Source: Microbacterium oryzae
Lineage (GTDB): Bacteria; Actinomycetota; Actinomycetes; Actinomycetales; Microbacteriaceae
Reading direction: 5' to 3'
DNA: 64,000 bases
Assembly (NCBI RefSeq): GCF_009735645.1
Contig: NZ_CP032550.1
Span: 2,356,001-2,420,000 of the forward strand
A program made the position numbers and the translations under genes. The stretch's first letter is position 1, and every line of letters begins with the position of its first letter. Below, one piece after another: positions 16,481 to 24,918 of this stretch. The notes beneath the pieces are model-generated. The model was not told the origin of the DNA, ran no database searches, and saw only the letters and a program-made list of their open reading frames with translations.

Positions 16481-17704
16481 ATGGCCACGAACCCCTTCAC
16501 CCCCACCTTCGGCGTCACGCCGCCGCTGCTCGTCGGCAGGCAGGACGAGATCGACGACTTCCGGGCGGGGCTCCAGGAGGGCGTCGGCGCCCCCGAGCGC
16601 ATCACGCTCGTCACCGGCCTGCGCGGCACGGGCAAGACCGTCATGCTCAACGCGTACGAGGATGTCGCCAAGAGCGAGGGATGGCTCGTCCTCTCCGAGA
16701 CGGCGGGGAAGGATGTCGTCGACCGGCTCGCGAACACCGAGATCCCGAATCTCCTGCGCACGATCGAGCCGAACCAGACGCGGTCGCGGATCACGAGCCT
16801 CACGATGAGCGGGTTCGGCGCCCAGCGCACCGTCACCGAGCTCAACGAGCCAGCGGCGAACCTCCGCCACCGCATGAACCAGCTCCTCGACGCGATCGAC
16901 CCCGAGGTCGGGGTGCTCATCAGCCTCGACGAGATCCACCGCAATGAGGACCTCGAGATCCTCGGGTCGACCATCCAGCATCTGCGTCGGGAGGACCGGA
17001 ACGTCGCCTTCGTCGGCGCCGGCCTGCCCTCGTCGATGCGGGACCTCCTCGCCTCCGACCAGTCGGCCATGTTCCTCCGGCGCGCGGATCGGCGCCATCT
17101 CGGCGGGATCGAAGCGGACGACGTGCGCACCGCGCTGCAGGTGCCGATCGTCGACGCGGGCCGGACGATCACACCGGAGGCGCTGGACGTCGCCGTCGAG
17201 GGCACCCAGGGCTACCCGTTCATGGTGCAGCTCGTGGGCCTCGAGACGTGGCGGGCGGCGCGTGACAGCGAGCAGATCGGCGTCGAGCATGCGCAGCGGG
17301 GCGTCGACCGGGCGCACCGGAAGATGGGTCAGCTCGTGCACGAGCCGGCCCTGGCCGACCTGTCGGCGACCGACCGCTCGTTCCTCGCCGCCATGGCGCA
17401 GGACCCGCAGGGGCCGAGCCGCATGGGCGACATCGCGCAGCGCCTCGGCGTCGACGCGAACTACGCCAGCCAGTACCGGATCCGCCTCATCGACGCCGAG
17501 ATCATCGGGCCCGTCGGCCACGGCGCGGTCGACTTCACCATGCCGTACCTGCGCGAGCACCTGCAGCGGGATGCGCTTCCGGGCCTCCGCGGCGCGTCGT
17601 TCCCGGGGCGGCCGGCCCTGGGTGCCGGACCGTCGACGCCTGCCCTGGGCGCCGGCAGCGGTCCTCGGGCCGCGCGTCATCGTGTCGGGGAGATCGAGCG
17701 CTGA
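16481..17704 (+). CDS. AAA ATPase with C-terminal winged helix (Orc1/Cdc6-like architecture)
   Basis: A 407-residue ATPase: N-terminal PFGVTPPLLVGRQDEI-type lead-in, Walker A TGLRGTGKTVML near residue 45, Walker B VLISLDEIHR near 145, an arginine-containing sensor (RADRRHLGGIEADDV), then a winged-helix domain (DRSFLAAMAQDPQG...MGDIAQRLGVDANYASQYRIRLIDAEII). Proteins of this shape bind DNA in an ATP-dependent way and are frequent on mobile elements. A Pro/Gly/Ala tail ends the protein. The ATG at 16481 has GGAAGGAA upstream; a TAGGCT -10-like box lies at about 16452. It follows the transfer cluster and probably belongs to it. Confidence 0.75.
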   Translation: MATNPFTPTFGVTPPLLVGRQDEIDDFRAGLQEGVGAPERITLVTGLRGTGKTVMLNAYEDVAKSEGWLVLSETAGKDVVDRLANTEIPNLLRTIEPNQTRSRITSLTMSGFGAQRTVTELNEPAANLRHRMNQLLDAIDPEVGVLISLDEIHRNEDLEILGSTIQHLRREDRNVAFVGAGLPSSMRDLLASDQSAMFLRRADRRHLGGIEADDVRTALQVPIVDAGRTITPEALDVAVEGTQGYPFMVQLVGLETWRAARDSEQIGVEHAQRGVDRAHRKMGQLVHEPALADLSATDRSFLAAMAQDPQGPSRMGDIAQRLGVDANYASQYRIRLIDAEIIGPVGHGAVDFTMPYLREHLQRDALPGLRGASFPGRPALGAGPSTPALGAGSGPRAARHRVGEIER

Positions 17705-17834
17705 CACCCGTTCGCCGGGTCTGCATGGCCCTGCTGGGAGCACTTACAGAGCCAGGACCAATAGGGTGGGCTGACTGCCCGATATCTTGCGCTGCTCAAC
17801 CGGCCCAGCGCACCCAGGAGAGCGCGCACCACCG

Positions 17835-18278
17835 ATGACAGAACCGACTGCGGAAGCCGGCGACTTCGAGCGGCTGCGCGACCGTCTACTCGGAGCGACC
17901 AGACGCCTCGACGGGCGCGGGGACGAGTTCATCGAGCAGGATGGCCGCAACGCCGTGCTCGGGGTGATCCGGTTCCGGCTGCTTCAGCTCATCGATCAGC
18001 GCGAGGCGGTGGGCGCTGCCCTCGAGATGCTGGAGCGGCACGCATCGCGTCTGCCTGCCGGGCTGCGCGCTCGGGCGTACACCTCGCCGATCGCGTCGAA
18101 CGCGTTCGTGCGGTACGACATGCTGACCGCGCTGGAGCAGGAGACCGACCTGCAGCGCATGCGCCTGCGCCTCGCCACGGCAGGTGAGGTCGAGAACCTC
18201 GACGAGGTCTCGCTCGAGGTGCCTTACCTCGACGAAGCACTCGCGCTCGCCGCGGTCGTCGCCGCCGCGCTGCGCTGA
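17835..18278 (+). CDS. Hypothetical helical protein
   Basis: A 147-residue, mainly helical acidic protein (GDFERLRDRLLGATRRLDGRG, EVENLDEVSLEVPYLDEALALAA). There is no signal, membrane span or known motif. The ATG at 17835 was taken because the sequence before it is not coding-like; CAGGAGAG lies about 14 nt upstream, which is long. It stands alone between the AAA ATPase gene and the glycan-use locus. Function unknown. Confidence 0.5.
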   Translation: MTEPTAEAGDFERLRDRLLGATRRLDGRGDEFIEQDGRNAVLGVIRFRLLQLIDQREAVGAALEMLERHASRLPAGLRARAYTSPIASNAFVRYDMLTALEQETDLQRMRLRLATAGEVENLDEVSLEVPYLDEALALAAVVAAALR

Positions 18279-18304
18279 GCCCGGGCCGCGACGACCTGCG
18301 GGCG

Positions 18305-18496
18305 CTACCTCAGCAGCGCCGACAGCCACTCGGCCTGGCGTCGCCACTGCAGCCCGTCGCCTACGTGCTCGTTGAACGGGTACTCGACGACGGCTACGTC
18401 ATCCCCGTAGTGGTTTGCGGCCGCGTCGACCGTCGATGACGGGGACGCCTGGTCCATGAGCGCGACCGAGACGAGGGGGCACGTTTTCCTCGCACG
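18305..18496 (-). pseudogene. 3' fragment of an acetyl-xylan-esterase-like gene
   Basis: Translating the minus strand gives RARKTCPLVSVALMDQ, then SPSSTVDAAANHY, VVEYPFNEHVGD and QAEWLSALLR before a TAG at 18305-18307. This matches the C-terminus of AXE1/cephalosporin-C deacetylase esterases, where 'SVALMD..CPPSTVFAA.N' holds the catalytic Asp and 'YPFN.HEGG' the catalytic His. The reading is open for about 63 codons. Upstream it runs into the regulatory region of the glycosidase gene, so about 80 percent of the gene is missing. It is too short for normal gene callers. It marks a recombination or deletion edge at about 18500. Confidence 0.65.
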
Positions 18497-18514
18497 GAGT
18501 CTTGGCGGCCGAGG

Positions 18515-18528
18515 CTAATTCGTATAAG
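18515..18528 (+). promoter_or_regulatory. LacI-type operator, copy 1
   Basis: CTAATTCGTATAAG, in reverse CTTATACGAATTAG, matches the operator copies at 18544, 21500 and 22613. It lies 29 bp upstream of copy 2, before the secreted glycosidase gene. It is the likely binding site of the LacI-type regulator encoded at 21540. Confidence 0.6.
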
Positions 18529-18543
18529 TTAACGCCCATCCTG

Positions 18544-18557
18544 CTGATTCGTATCAG
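18544..18557 (+). promoter_or_regulatory. LacI-type operator, copy 2
   Basis: CTGATTCGTATCAG is a near-perfect palindrome, extended to GCTGAT...ATCAGC. It is 26 nt before the glycosidase ATG, where a bound LacI-family repressor would block transcription. Confidence 0.65.
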
Positions 18558-18582
18558 CTACTCGAAGACGAGAGAGGGAAGC

Positions 18583-21462
18583 ATGCGAAGCACGAACGCA
18601 CGTGAGCGAGGTGCCATAGCCATCGGAGCCATCGTCGCCGCAGTGGCGACGGCCCTGATGGGAACACCGGCGTACGGCAGTGAGACGGTCGCGTCCGGCG
18701 ACGCGACCGTCTCCTTCGATGCCGCGGCTGAAGAATGGACGCTCGAGACAGACGACGTGCGGCGGGTGATCAAGTTCGCGGACGGCTCGCTCACCCAGAC
18801 CGAGCTCGTGAGCAAGGAGACCGGGCGCGACTATCAGCAGCGAGGAGTCTCGACGGAGTTCCGCGTGCGGGTGGACGGCGCCGACCTTCGCGGCTCCAGC
18901 GGCGGATGGGGCCTCGACGGTCACGAGACGGCGGTCGAGCCGAACGGGGCGGTGCACCTCACGCTGACCCTCAGTCGGCCCGGCATCAGGGTGGACCGGC
19001 AGTACTGGCTCTACCCCGACACCTCGTTCATCGAGGAGCGCACCGATGTGACGAACACCGGGAGCCTCGCCGTGGAGCTCAATGACTTCTCGGCCGTGTC
19101 GATGCGTGTGCTCGGCGACGACGCCGAAGACGTCGACATGTATGCGATCAACGGCGACAAGGCGTCGGCCGCGACCTACCAGACGCTCAAGGGGCCGATC
19201 CCGATGGCCAGCGGTCTTCAGAACCCGGGCGGCCGTGGCGGCAACGTGCACCAGCCGTTCGTCACCCTGCACGACCGGGAGGCCGCCGAGGGCATCGCCG
19301 TCACATGGGACTACACCGGCAACTGGGTCATGAATGTCGGCGACTCGTACGGGAAGATCCTCGTTGAGCCGCGAGCAACGCTTGCGACAGCACTCGCCCC
19401 GGGGAACGAGATCACCGGGCCGGTCGGACGGGTCGGCTTCTACCAGGGCGATCTCGACGACATGGGCAACAGCATCCTCGACTTCACGTACCGGTACCTG
19501 TGGGACGACACCTCCGACGAGTACTTCCCGCTCATCCGCTACGGCGGATACGGCTCGACGCCCGACATCATCGGCGACAAGATCCGCCAGCTCGCTTACA
19601 TCGGCGGCGACATGGTGTGGATGGACGACGGGTGGCAGGACGCGATGGGGGACTGGAACGCCAAGCCCGGCGAGCCGCTCCGGGAGTACCGCGACTTCGC
19701 GGCGATGCACGGGATGCAGATGGGCTACTGGCTCGTGCCCTGGGGAGCGGAGGGCAAGTCCCAGATCGCGGCCCAGCATCCGGACTGGATGCTGAACGCC
19801 GCTGACCGCAAGGCCGGGCTCGACACCATCAACCCCGAGGTGCGCGCGCACATCGACAGCATGCTCCAGGACCGGCAGGAGGAGCTGGGTCCGTTCATGC
19901 TGAAGACCGACTTCGGCGCCGACAGCGGCAACCTCGAGAAGGCGAATGCCACGATGGACATCCTGCAGGAATTCGTCGACCACAATCCCCAGGCCGGACT
20001 GCAGCTCTGCAGTGACGGCGGCGGCCTCATGAACCTCCGCACGGTCGCCCTGTCGGATCTCGCCCTGCAGCGCGACGGCACCCCGGGCCGTGAAGACGGC
20101 TACTGGACGTCGATGATGTACCCCACAGAGAAGCTCATCGCCTCCTACGGGCGCGGCGACGTGGGCAAGTACTCCAAGAGCAATCGTCACCTCCTGAGCT
20201 TCCACTTCACCATCGCCGGCGACACGACCGCGCCCGACGAGGCCCTCGAACCGCTCCGCGTGGACGCGGAGATCTACCGTTACCTCGCCTCGCAGGGCGT
20301 GATGGGCCGATGGGTCGAGGTCTATCGCCCGACATCCGACAGCGGATCGGTCGTCGGGATCCTGCAGAAGATGAGTGGCGACGGCGAGCGCGGCTACATC
20401 ACCTTCCCGAAGGCTGCGTTCGCTCTGGGCTCTGCCGTCACCCTGAAGCCGAAGGGCCTCGAGCCCGACCACGCGTACACGGTGGCGAGCCAGGAAGGCT
20501 CGGTCCCGACTCAGACGCGCAGCGGCGCCGACTGGATGCGCGACGGCATCGACATCGGCGCGTATGTGGAGGGCGAGATCCTCTACTTCAACCTCGAGAA
20601 CCGCCCGGGCGCGGGCACCGACGAGGTCGCGCCGACCCCGGCCGCCGAGGTGCGGACGGCACTCGCGACCCGCCTCGGCGAGGACGGCGTCGAGCTCACC
20701 TGGAAGGCCGGCGCGGACGACCGGTGGCTGTCGCATTACGCCATCTGGAAGAACGGCGAGCCCTACACCAAGGTCAGCAGCGGCGAGTACTTCTTCGACG
20801 CGGGAGCGGCCGTCGACGACGTGTACGAGGTGCGCGCGGTCGACGGCGACGGCAACGTGTCGGCGGGTGCCGTGAGCACGCCACTCGATCCCGAGGCGCC
20901 AGCGCGTGCTGTGCTGTCCACGACGAGCGGATGGGCCAGCGGCCTGCACGACGGCACTTACGACGTGAAGATGGACCTGTGGTGGGGTCAGAATGCCCGC
21001 GAGTTCCGACTGTACGAGAACGGCGACCTGCTCACGGCGGTTCCGCTCACGCCGGACGGGCGGCAGGCGCAGCATGCCGCCGTTCCGATCGCCGGCCGGG
21101 GAAACGGCACCTACGTGTACACCGGCGAGCTCCGCAATGCCGCGGGGGGCACGGAGACCTCGACCGTCACCGTGGAGGTGACGGATGCGGCGCCCGCGAA
21201 GCCGGCCCTGCGCATCGCGGGAGAAGACGCGGAACGCGTCGCGCTCACGGATCTTTGGTGGGGGACGAATGCCACCGCGTATCGGCTGCTGGTCGACGGT
21301 GAGATCGTGGACGAGCAGGACCTCACGGCACGCTCTCCGCAGGCACAGCACGTGGAGACCGTGCTCGGTGCCCTGGGCGCGGGGCGACACGAGCTGCAGA
21401 GCGTCCTCGTCAACACCGCCGGGGAGACGCGCTCCGACCCGGTCGTCGTCGAGGAGCGCTGA
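18583..21462 (+). CDS. Secreted GH36-like glycosidase (alpha-galactosidase family) with C-terminal Ig/FN3-like modules
   Basis: A 959-residue exported enzyme. Residues 1-32 are a Sec signal peptide ending TPAYGS. An N-terminal beta-sandwich domain (to about 290) precedes a (beta/alpha)8 barrel with DMVWMDDGWQDAMGDWN, GYWLVPWG, and FMLKTDFGAD, where D443 sits at the GH36 nucleophile position; LQLCSDGGG places D478 as likely acid/base. After a beta domain come an FN3-like module (about 690-765) and two related modules with DLWWGQNAREFRLYENG and LWWGTNATAYRLLVDG, similar to the carbohydrate-binding Ig modules of chitinases. The start at 18583 has GAGAGGGAAG upstream. Two LacI-type operators precede it. 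It probably releases galactosides or related sugars outside the cell for the importer downstream; exact specificity is unknown. Confidence 0.78.
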   Translation: MRSTNARERGAIAIGAIVAAVATALMGTPAYGSETVASGDATVSFDAAAEEWTLETDDVRRVIKFADGSLTQTELVSKETGRDYQQRGVSTEFRVRVDGADLRGSSGGWGLDGHETAVEPNGAVHLTLTLSRPGIRVDRQYWLYPDTSFIEERTDVTNTGSLAVELNDFSAVSMRVLGDDAEDVDMYAINGDKASAATYQTLKGPIPMASGLQNPGGRGGNVHQPFVTLHDREAAEGIAVTWDYTGNWVMNVGDSYGKILVEPRATLATALAPGNEITGPVGRVGFYQGDLDDMGNSILDFTYRYLWDDTSDEYFPLIRYGGYGSTPDIIGDKIRQLAYIGGDMVWMDDGWQDAMGDWNAKPGEPLREYRDFAAMHGMQMGYWLVPWGAEGKSQIAAQHPDWMLNAADRKAGLDTINPEVRAHIDSMLQDRQEELGPFMLKTDFGADSGNLEKANATMDILQEFVDHNPQAGLQLCSDGGGLMNLRTVALSDLALQRDGTPGREDGYWTSMMYPTEKLIASYGRGDVGKYSKSNRHLLSFHFTIAGDTTAPDEALEPLRVDAEIYRYLASQGVMGRWVEVYRPTSDSGSVVGILQKMSGDGERGYITFPKAAFALGSAVTLKPKGLEPDHAYTVASQEGSVPTQTRSGADWMRDGIDIGAYVEGEILYFNLENRPGAGTDEVAPTPAAEVRTALATRLGEDGVELTWKAGADDRWLSHYAIWKNGEPYTKVSSGEYFFDAGAAVDDVYEVRAVDGDGNVSAGAVSTPLDPEAPARAVLSTTSGWASGLHDGTYDVKMDLWWGQNAREFRLYENGDLLTAVPLTPDGRQAQHAAVPIAGRGNGTYVYTGELRNAAGGTETSTVTVEVTDAAPAKPALRIAGEDAERVALTDLWWGTNATAYRLLVDGEIVDEQDLTARSPQAQHVETVLGALGAGRHELQSVLVNTAGETRSDPVVVEER

Positions 21463-21499
21463 CGTCGACTTGACATGCGTCGACCTCGCCGCGAGACTA

Positions 21500-21513
21500 C
21501 TGATACGAATTAG
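21500..21513 (+). promoter_or_regulatory. LacI-type operator, copy 3 (before the lacI-type gene)
   Basis: CTGATACGAATTAG, 26 nt before the regulator ATG at 21540, is the reverse-oriented version of copies 1 and 2. It suggests autoregulation by the LacI-type protein. Confidence 0.65.
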
Positions 21514-21539
21514 CACCCCGACGACACATGGAGCCGAAG

Positions 21540-22571
21540 ATGTCCCCCCGCGCCTCACGACCGAGCCAGCGCATGATCGCCGAGCTGGCGAACGTGTCGC
21601 AGTCGGCCGTCTCGATGGTCGTGAGCGGTCAGGCGGACGCCAATCGGATCCCGCAGGCCACGCAGGATCGCATCCGTCAGATCATGCGCGAGGTGGGCTA
21701 CGTGCCGAACGTCGCCGCCCGCCTCCTGCGCTCGCAGCGCAATGGTCTCGTCGGGGTTCACACCTACGAGCGGGTCTTCCCAATCCGCGAGGAGGACTAC
21801 TACCACGACTTCCTCGTCGGCATCGAGGCCGAGGCCGTCGAGCAGGGCGTCGACCTCGTCCTGTTCACGTCCACGCTGCGTGCAGATGGCACGAGGGCGG
21901 TGTACAACGACGGGATGAACCGGCTGCGCCTGGCGGACGGTGCCATCTTCTTCGGCCTCGAGAAGGACGACTCCGAGCTCACGCAGTTGGCTCGTGACGG
22001 CTACCCCTTCGTCTTCATCGGCAAGCGGGCCATCGAGGGAACCGACATTCCCTTTGTGACGGCGGACTATGCGGGCGGAATCGCCGCGACCCTCGACGTG
22101 CTTCAGGAGGCGGGGCACCGGAGCATCCGGTACCTCGCCTCCACGCAGCGCGCCCTGCCGCAGCACGAGCGTCTGGAGGCCTTCACTGCGGAGGTCACCG
22201 CGCGTGGCCTGCGTGACGGCATCGTCGAGGCCCCCGCCGACGAGATTCGCGACCGGCTGGATGAGATCCTCGACGGCGTGACGGCGGTGCTCGTCGAGAC
22301 CGTTGAACTCGCCGATGCGCTGCACGGCGCCCTCGCCGAGCGGGGGGTCCGCGTCCCCGCAGATCTGGGGGTCGTGGTCCTCGACGCCTCGCCGCCGAAC
22401 GCCGCCGCTGCGGCGTGGAGCCACGTCGGCTTTCCCAGGCGCGAGATGGGGGCCGCTGCCGTGCGTCTCCTCCTCGCGTGGCTCGAAGCCGGCGTCGTCC
22501 CCGAGTCCGTGACCCTCCCCGTCGCCGCTCCGGACCCCCGCTCGGTGGGAAGCGCCCGCTCCGCCGACTGA
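21540..22571 (+). CDS. LacI-family transcriptional regulator
   Basis: A 343-residue regulator: an N-terminal LacI HTH (MIAELANVSQSAVSMVVSG, hinge region YVPNVAARLLRSQRNG) followed by a periplasmic-binding-like sugar-sensing domain (VGVHTYERVF, GAIFFGLEKDD, FVFIGKRAIEGTDIPFVTADYAGG, HRSIRYLAS). The ATG at 21540 is preferred over that at 21528 because GGAG lies 6-7 nt before it. The hinge has RLLRSQRNG where the usual LacI minor-groove Leu-Ala is found as 'AARLL'. It sits between glycosidase and importer genes, all preceded by one operator type, so it is most likely the local repressor, released by the imported sugar. Confidence 0.88.
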   Translation: MSPRASRPSQRMIAELANVSQSAVSMVVSGQADANRIPQATQDRIRQIMREVGYVPNVAARLLRSQRNGLVGVHTYERVFPIREEDYYHDFLVGIEAEAVEQGVDLVLFTSTLRADGTRAVYNDGMNRLRLADGAIFFGLEKDDSELTQLARDGYPFVFIGKRAIEGTDIPFVTADYAGGIAATLDVLQEAGHRSIRYLASTQRALPQHERLEAFTAEVTARGLRDGIVEAPADEIRDRLDEILDGVTAVLVETVELADALHGALAERGVRVPADLGVVVLDASPPNAAAAAWSHVGFPRREMGAAAVRLLLAWLEAGVVPESVTLPVAAPDPRSVGSARSAD

Positions 22572-22612
22572 CCTCGCGGTGGGGTGGAATCCCTCCGCCG
22601 CTTGATCATCTA

Positions 22613-22626
22613 CTCATACGAAACAG
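22613..22626 (+). promoter_or_regulatory. LacI-type operator, copy 4 (before the importer operon)
   Basis: CTCATACGAAACAG, 32 nt before the binding-protein ATG, keeps the ATACGAA core of the other three copies with two changes in the arms. It extends the regulon to the importer operon. Confidence 0.55.
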
Positions 22627-22658
22627 CTACCCGAAGCACAACCCGAAGGAGAAGCAAC

Positions 22659-23954
22659 ATGGATGTTGTCCCCGTCATTCGGCGCACGGCGGCGCCCGTC
22701 GCCCTGGTCGCCGCGGCCACTCTCGTCCTCGTCGGATGCTCGTCGTCCGCCGGTGGCGATGACGGCGGTTCGGAGCCGCTCACCGTCTGGTTCCCGGGCA
22801 CCAGCGAGCCCGAGATCGACCTCGTCACCAACACGCTCGTGCCTCAGTTCGAAGAGGAGCACGACGTCGAGGTGGACGTGACGTTCGTCGACTGGGCGGA
22901 CCTCGCGCCCAAGCTGAACTCCGCCTTCGCCGCCGGCACCGCTCCCGACGTGTTCGGCCACGGCCCTGCCGCCGCCGCCGATCTCGTCGCCAACGAGCGC
23001 GTGCTCGACCTCACCGACTACGTGAGCACCCTCTCCGAGGAGGACCGCGACGACCTGGCCGCCTCCCTGATCGGCGGCCAGGTCGACGGCACGCAGTATC
23101 TCATCCCGCTCTCCGTGAGCGGACAGCTCGTGGCTTATCGGGCCGACATGCTCGAGGACGCCGGCATCGATCCCTCGAGCCTGCGCACCTGGGATGACGT
23201 GCGCGCGGCCGCGGACGAGCTCACCGAGAAGGAGGGCGACACGATCACGCGCGCGGGTCTTCTGCTCGGCACCGCGGCGATCCAGCGCTCGATCTCCTTC
23301 AACGCACTCATCAGCGCCGCTGGCGGGCAGCTCATGGACGGCACCGAGGTCGCCTTCGACAGCCCGGAGGGCGTGGCGGCGCTGGAGTTCTTCACCGAGC
23401 TGTATGCCGGCGACAGCGCCGTGGGCAACAACCTCGGCAACGACTACCTCAACAGCGCGGCGGCGCAGCAGCCGCTCGTCACCGGCGACGCCGCGATGAC
23501 ACTGCTCACCTCGCAGGCCGCCATGCAGATCGCCGCCGCCGAGCCCGACCTCGAGATCGGCGTGCTGCCCGCGCTGTCGTTCATGCAGCCGGCGGCGTTC
23601 GGTGGCGCTGGCGCCGGCCTGTTCATCAACGCCGACACCGAGGCGACCGAGCTCTCCTGGGACTTCATCGAGTTCATGAGCTCGCCCGAGATCAGCACCG
23701 CCTATGCCGAGGGGACCGGCAACATCCCGATCCGCGCGTCCGCGGCCGAGTCGGAGTACGTGCAGTCGAGCCGGGTGCTGCAGGCGTTCCTCGCCGAGAT
23801 GCCGAACTTCGTTCCCAACCCCAACGTCCCCAGCTGGACGCAGATCCGCGACGTGCTCGACGCGCAGCTCGAGCAGGCGCTGGCCGGCGTCGCCACGCCC
23901 GATGCCGCGCTGAAGGCTGCGGCCGACCAGGCCGCCGGCATCATCGGAGGCTGA
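22659..23954 (+). CDS. Sugar ABC transporter substrate-binding lipoprotein (CUT1)
   Basis: A 431-residue family-1 extracellular solute-binding protein. The signal ends in a lipobox (ALVAAATLVLVGC, Cys near residue 26), followed by LTVWFPGTSEPEID, FVDWADLAPKLNSAFAAGTAPDVF and the late motif DFIEFMSSPEISTAY, typical of maltodextrin-type binding proteins. The ATG at 22659 has GAAGGAGAAG upstream. Two permeases follow at once, with no ATPase gene nearby, so a shared MsiK-like ATPase elsewhere on the chromosome must energise it. It would bind the oligosaccharide or galactoside released by the glycosidase. Confidence 0.87.
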   Translation: MDVVPVIRRTAAPVALVAAATLVLVGCSSSAGGDDGGSEPLTVWFPGTSEPEIDLVTNTLVPQFEEEHDVEVDVTFVDWADLAPKLNSAFAAGTAPDVFGHGPAAAADLVANERVLDLTDYVSTLSEEDRDDLAASLIGGQVDGTQYLIPLSVSGQLVAYRADMLEDAGIDPSSLRTWDDVRAAADELTEKEGDTITRAGLLLGTAAIQRSISFNALISAAGGQLMDGTEVAFDSPEGVAALEFFTELYAGDSAVGNNLGNDYLNSAAAQQPLVTGDAAMTLLTSQAAMQIAAAEPDLEIGVLPALSFMQPAAFGGAGAGLFINADTEATELSWDFIEFMSSPEISTAYAEGTGNIPIRASAAESEYVQSSRVLQAFLAEMPNFVPNPNVPSWTQIRDVLDAQLEQALAGVATPDAALKAAADQAAGIIGG

Positions 23955-23961
23955 GACCGTC

Positions 23962-24918
23962 ATGACCCTGACCAGCACCGCCGCGGGGGAGCTCGCTACG
24001 AGCTCCCCCGCGGGGGCGGGCGCTCGCCCCGCGAAAGCGCGCACGCGTCGCAGCGGCTCACGCCGCCTCGCGCGCGCCGGCTTTCTCTTCGTCCTTCCGG
24101 CGGTGATCTACATCGTCGGCTTCCAGCTCGTGCCGGTCGTCTATGGGCTGGTGCTGAGTTTCACGGACTACAGCCCTCTCGCCCGCAGCGGGCCGGAGTT
24201 CGTCGGCGGCGCGAACTTCGCCAAGGTCCTCGGCGACCCGCGGTTCCTGCACTCGCTGCTCGTCACCGGACAGTACGTGCTCCTCGTACTGCCGCCCCTG
24301 CTGATCCTTGCCCTCCTGCTGGCGATGATGGTGAACAAGCCCTTCCGCGGCGTGGGTTTCTTCCGGTCGGCGCTGTATGTGCCGCACATCGTCTCGCTCA
24401 CCGCCGTCAGCATGATCTGGCTGTGGCTGTATTCGGACAACGGCGCGATCAATGGTCTTCTCGAGGGCGTGGGCCTCGGTTCGCAGGCGTGGCTGCTCGA
24501 TCCCGACTCGGCGCTGCCCGCGGTGGCCGCCATGCGCGTGTGGAAGGCCCTCGGCAGCAACATGGTCTTGCTGCTCGCCGGCCTGCAGACCATCCCGGCC
24601 GAGCTGTACGAGGCGGCGCGGATGGACGGCGCCGGTGCCTGGGCGCGGTTCCGCTACGTCACGCTGCCGGGTCTGAAGCCGATTCTGATGTACGTCGTCG
24701 CGACCGACATCATCTTCCTCGCGCAGTCCTTCGCGGAGGTGTTCGTGCTCACCAAGGGCGGGCCGCTCGAGAGCACGACCGTGGCGAACGTCCTGATCTA
24801 CAACGAGGCGTTCCAGTACAACTCGATGGGCAGCGCGTCGGCGATGGCCTTCGTCCTGTTCGCGTTCATCGCGGCCTTCTCACTCGTCGCCGTCCGCAAC
24901 TTCGCCAGGAGGCCGTGA
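23962..24918 (+). CDS. Sugar ABC transporter permease (MalF-like)
   Basis: A 318-residue permease with a basic cytoplasmic N-terminus (ARTRRSGSRRLARA region), six expected membrane spans starting with FLFVLPAVIYIVGFQLVPVVYGLVLSF, and an EAA loop LYEAARMDGAGAWARFRYVTLPGLKP that docks to the ATPase. It starts 7 nt after the binding-protein stop and its stop overlaps the next ATG by 1 nt. It forms the channel with the MalG-like partner. Confidence 0.9.
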   Translation: MTLTSTAAGELATSSPAGAGARPAKARTRRSGSRRLARAGFLFVLPAVIYIVGFQLVPVVYGLVLSFTDYSPLARSGPEFVGGANFAKVLGDPRFLHSLLVTGQYVLLVLPPLLILALLLAMMVNKPFRGVGFFRSALYVPHIVSLTAVSMIWLWLYSDNGAINGLLEGVGLGSQAWLLDPDSALPAVAAMRVWKALGSNMVLLLAGLQTIPAELYEAARMDGAGAWARFRYVTLPGLKPILMYVVATDIIFLAQSFAEVFVLTKGGPLESTTVANVLIYNEAFQYNSMGSASAMAFVLFAFIAAFSLVAVRNFARRP

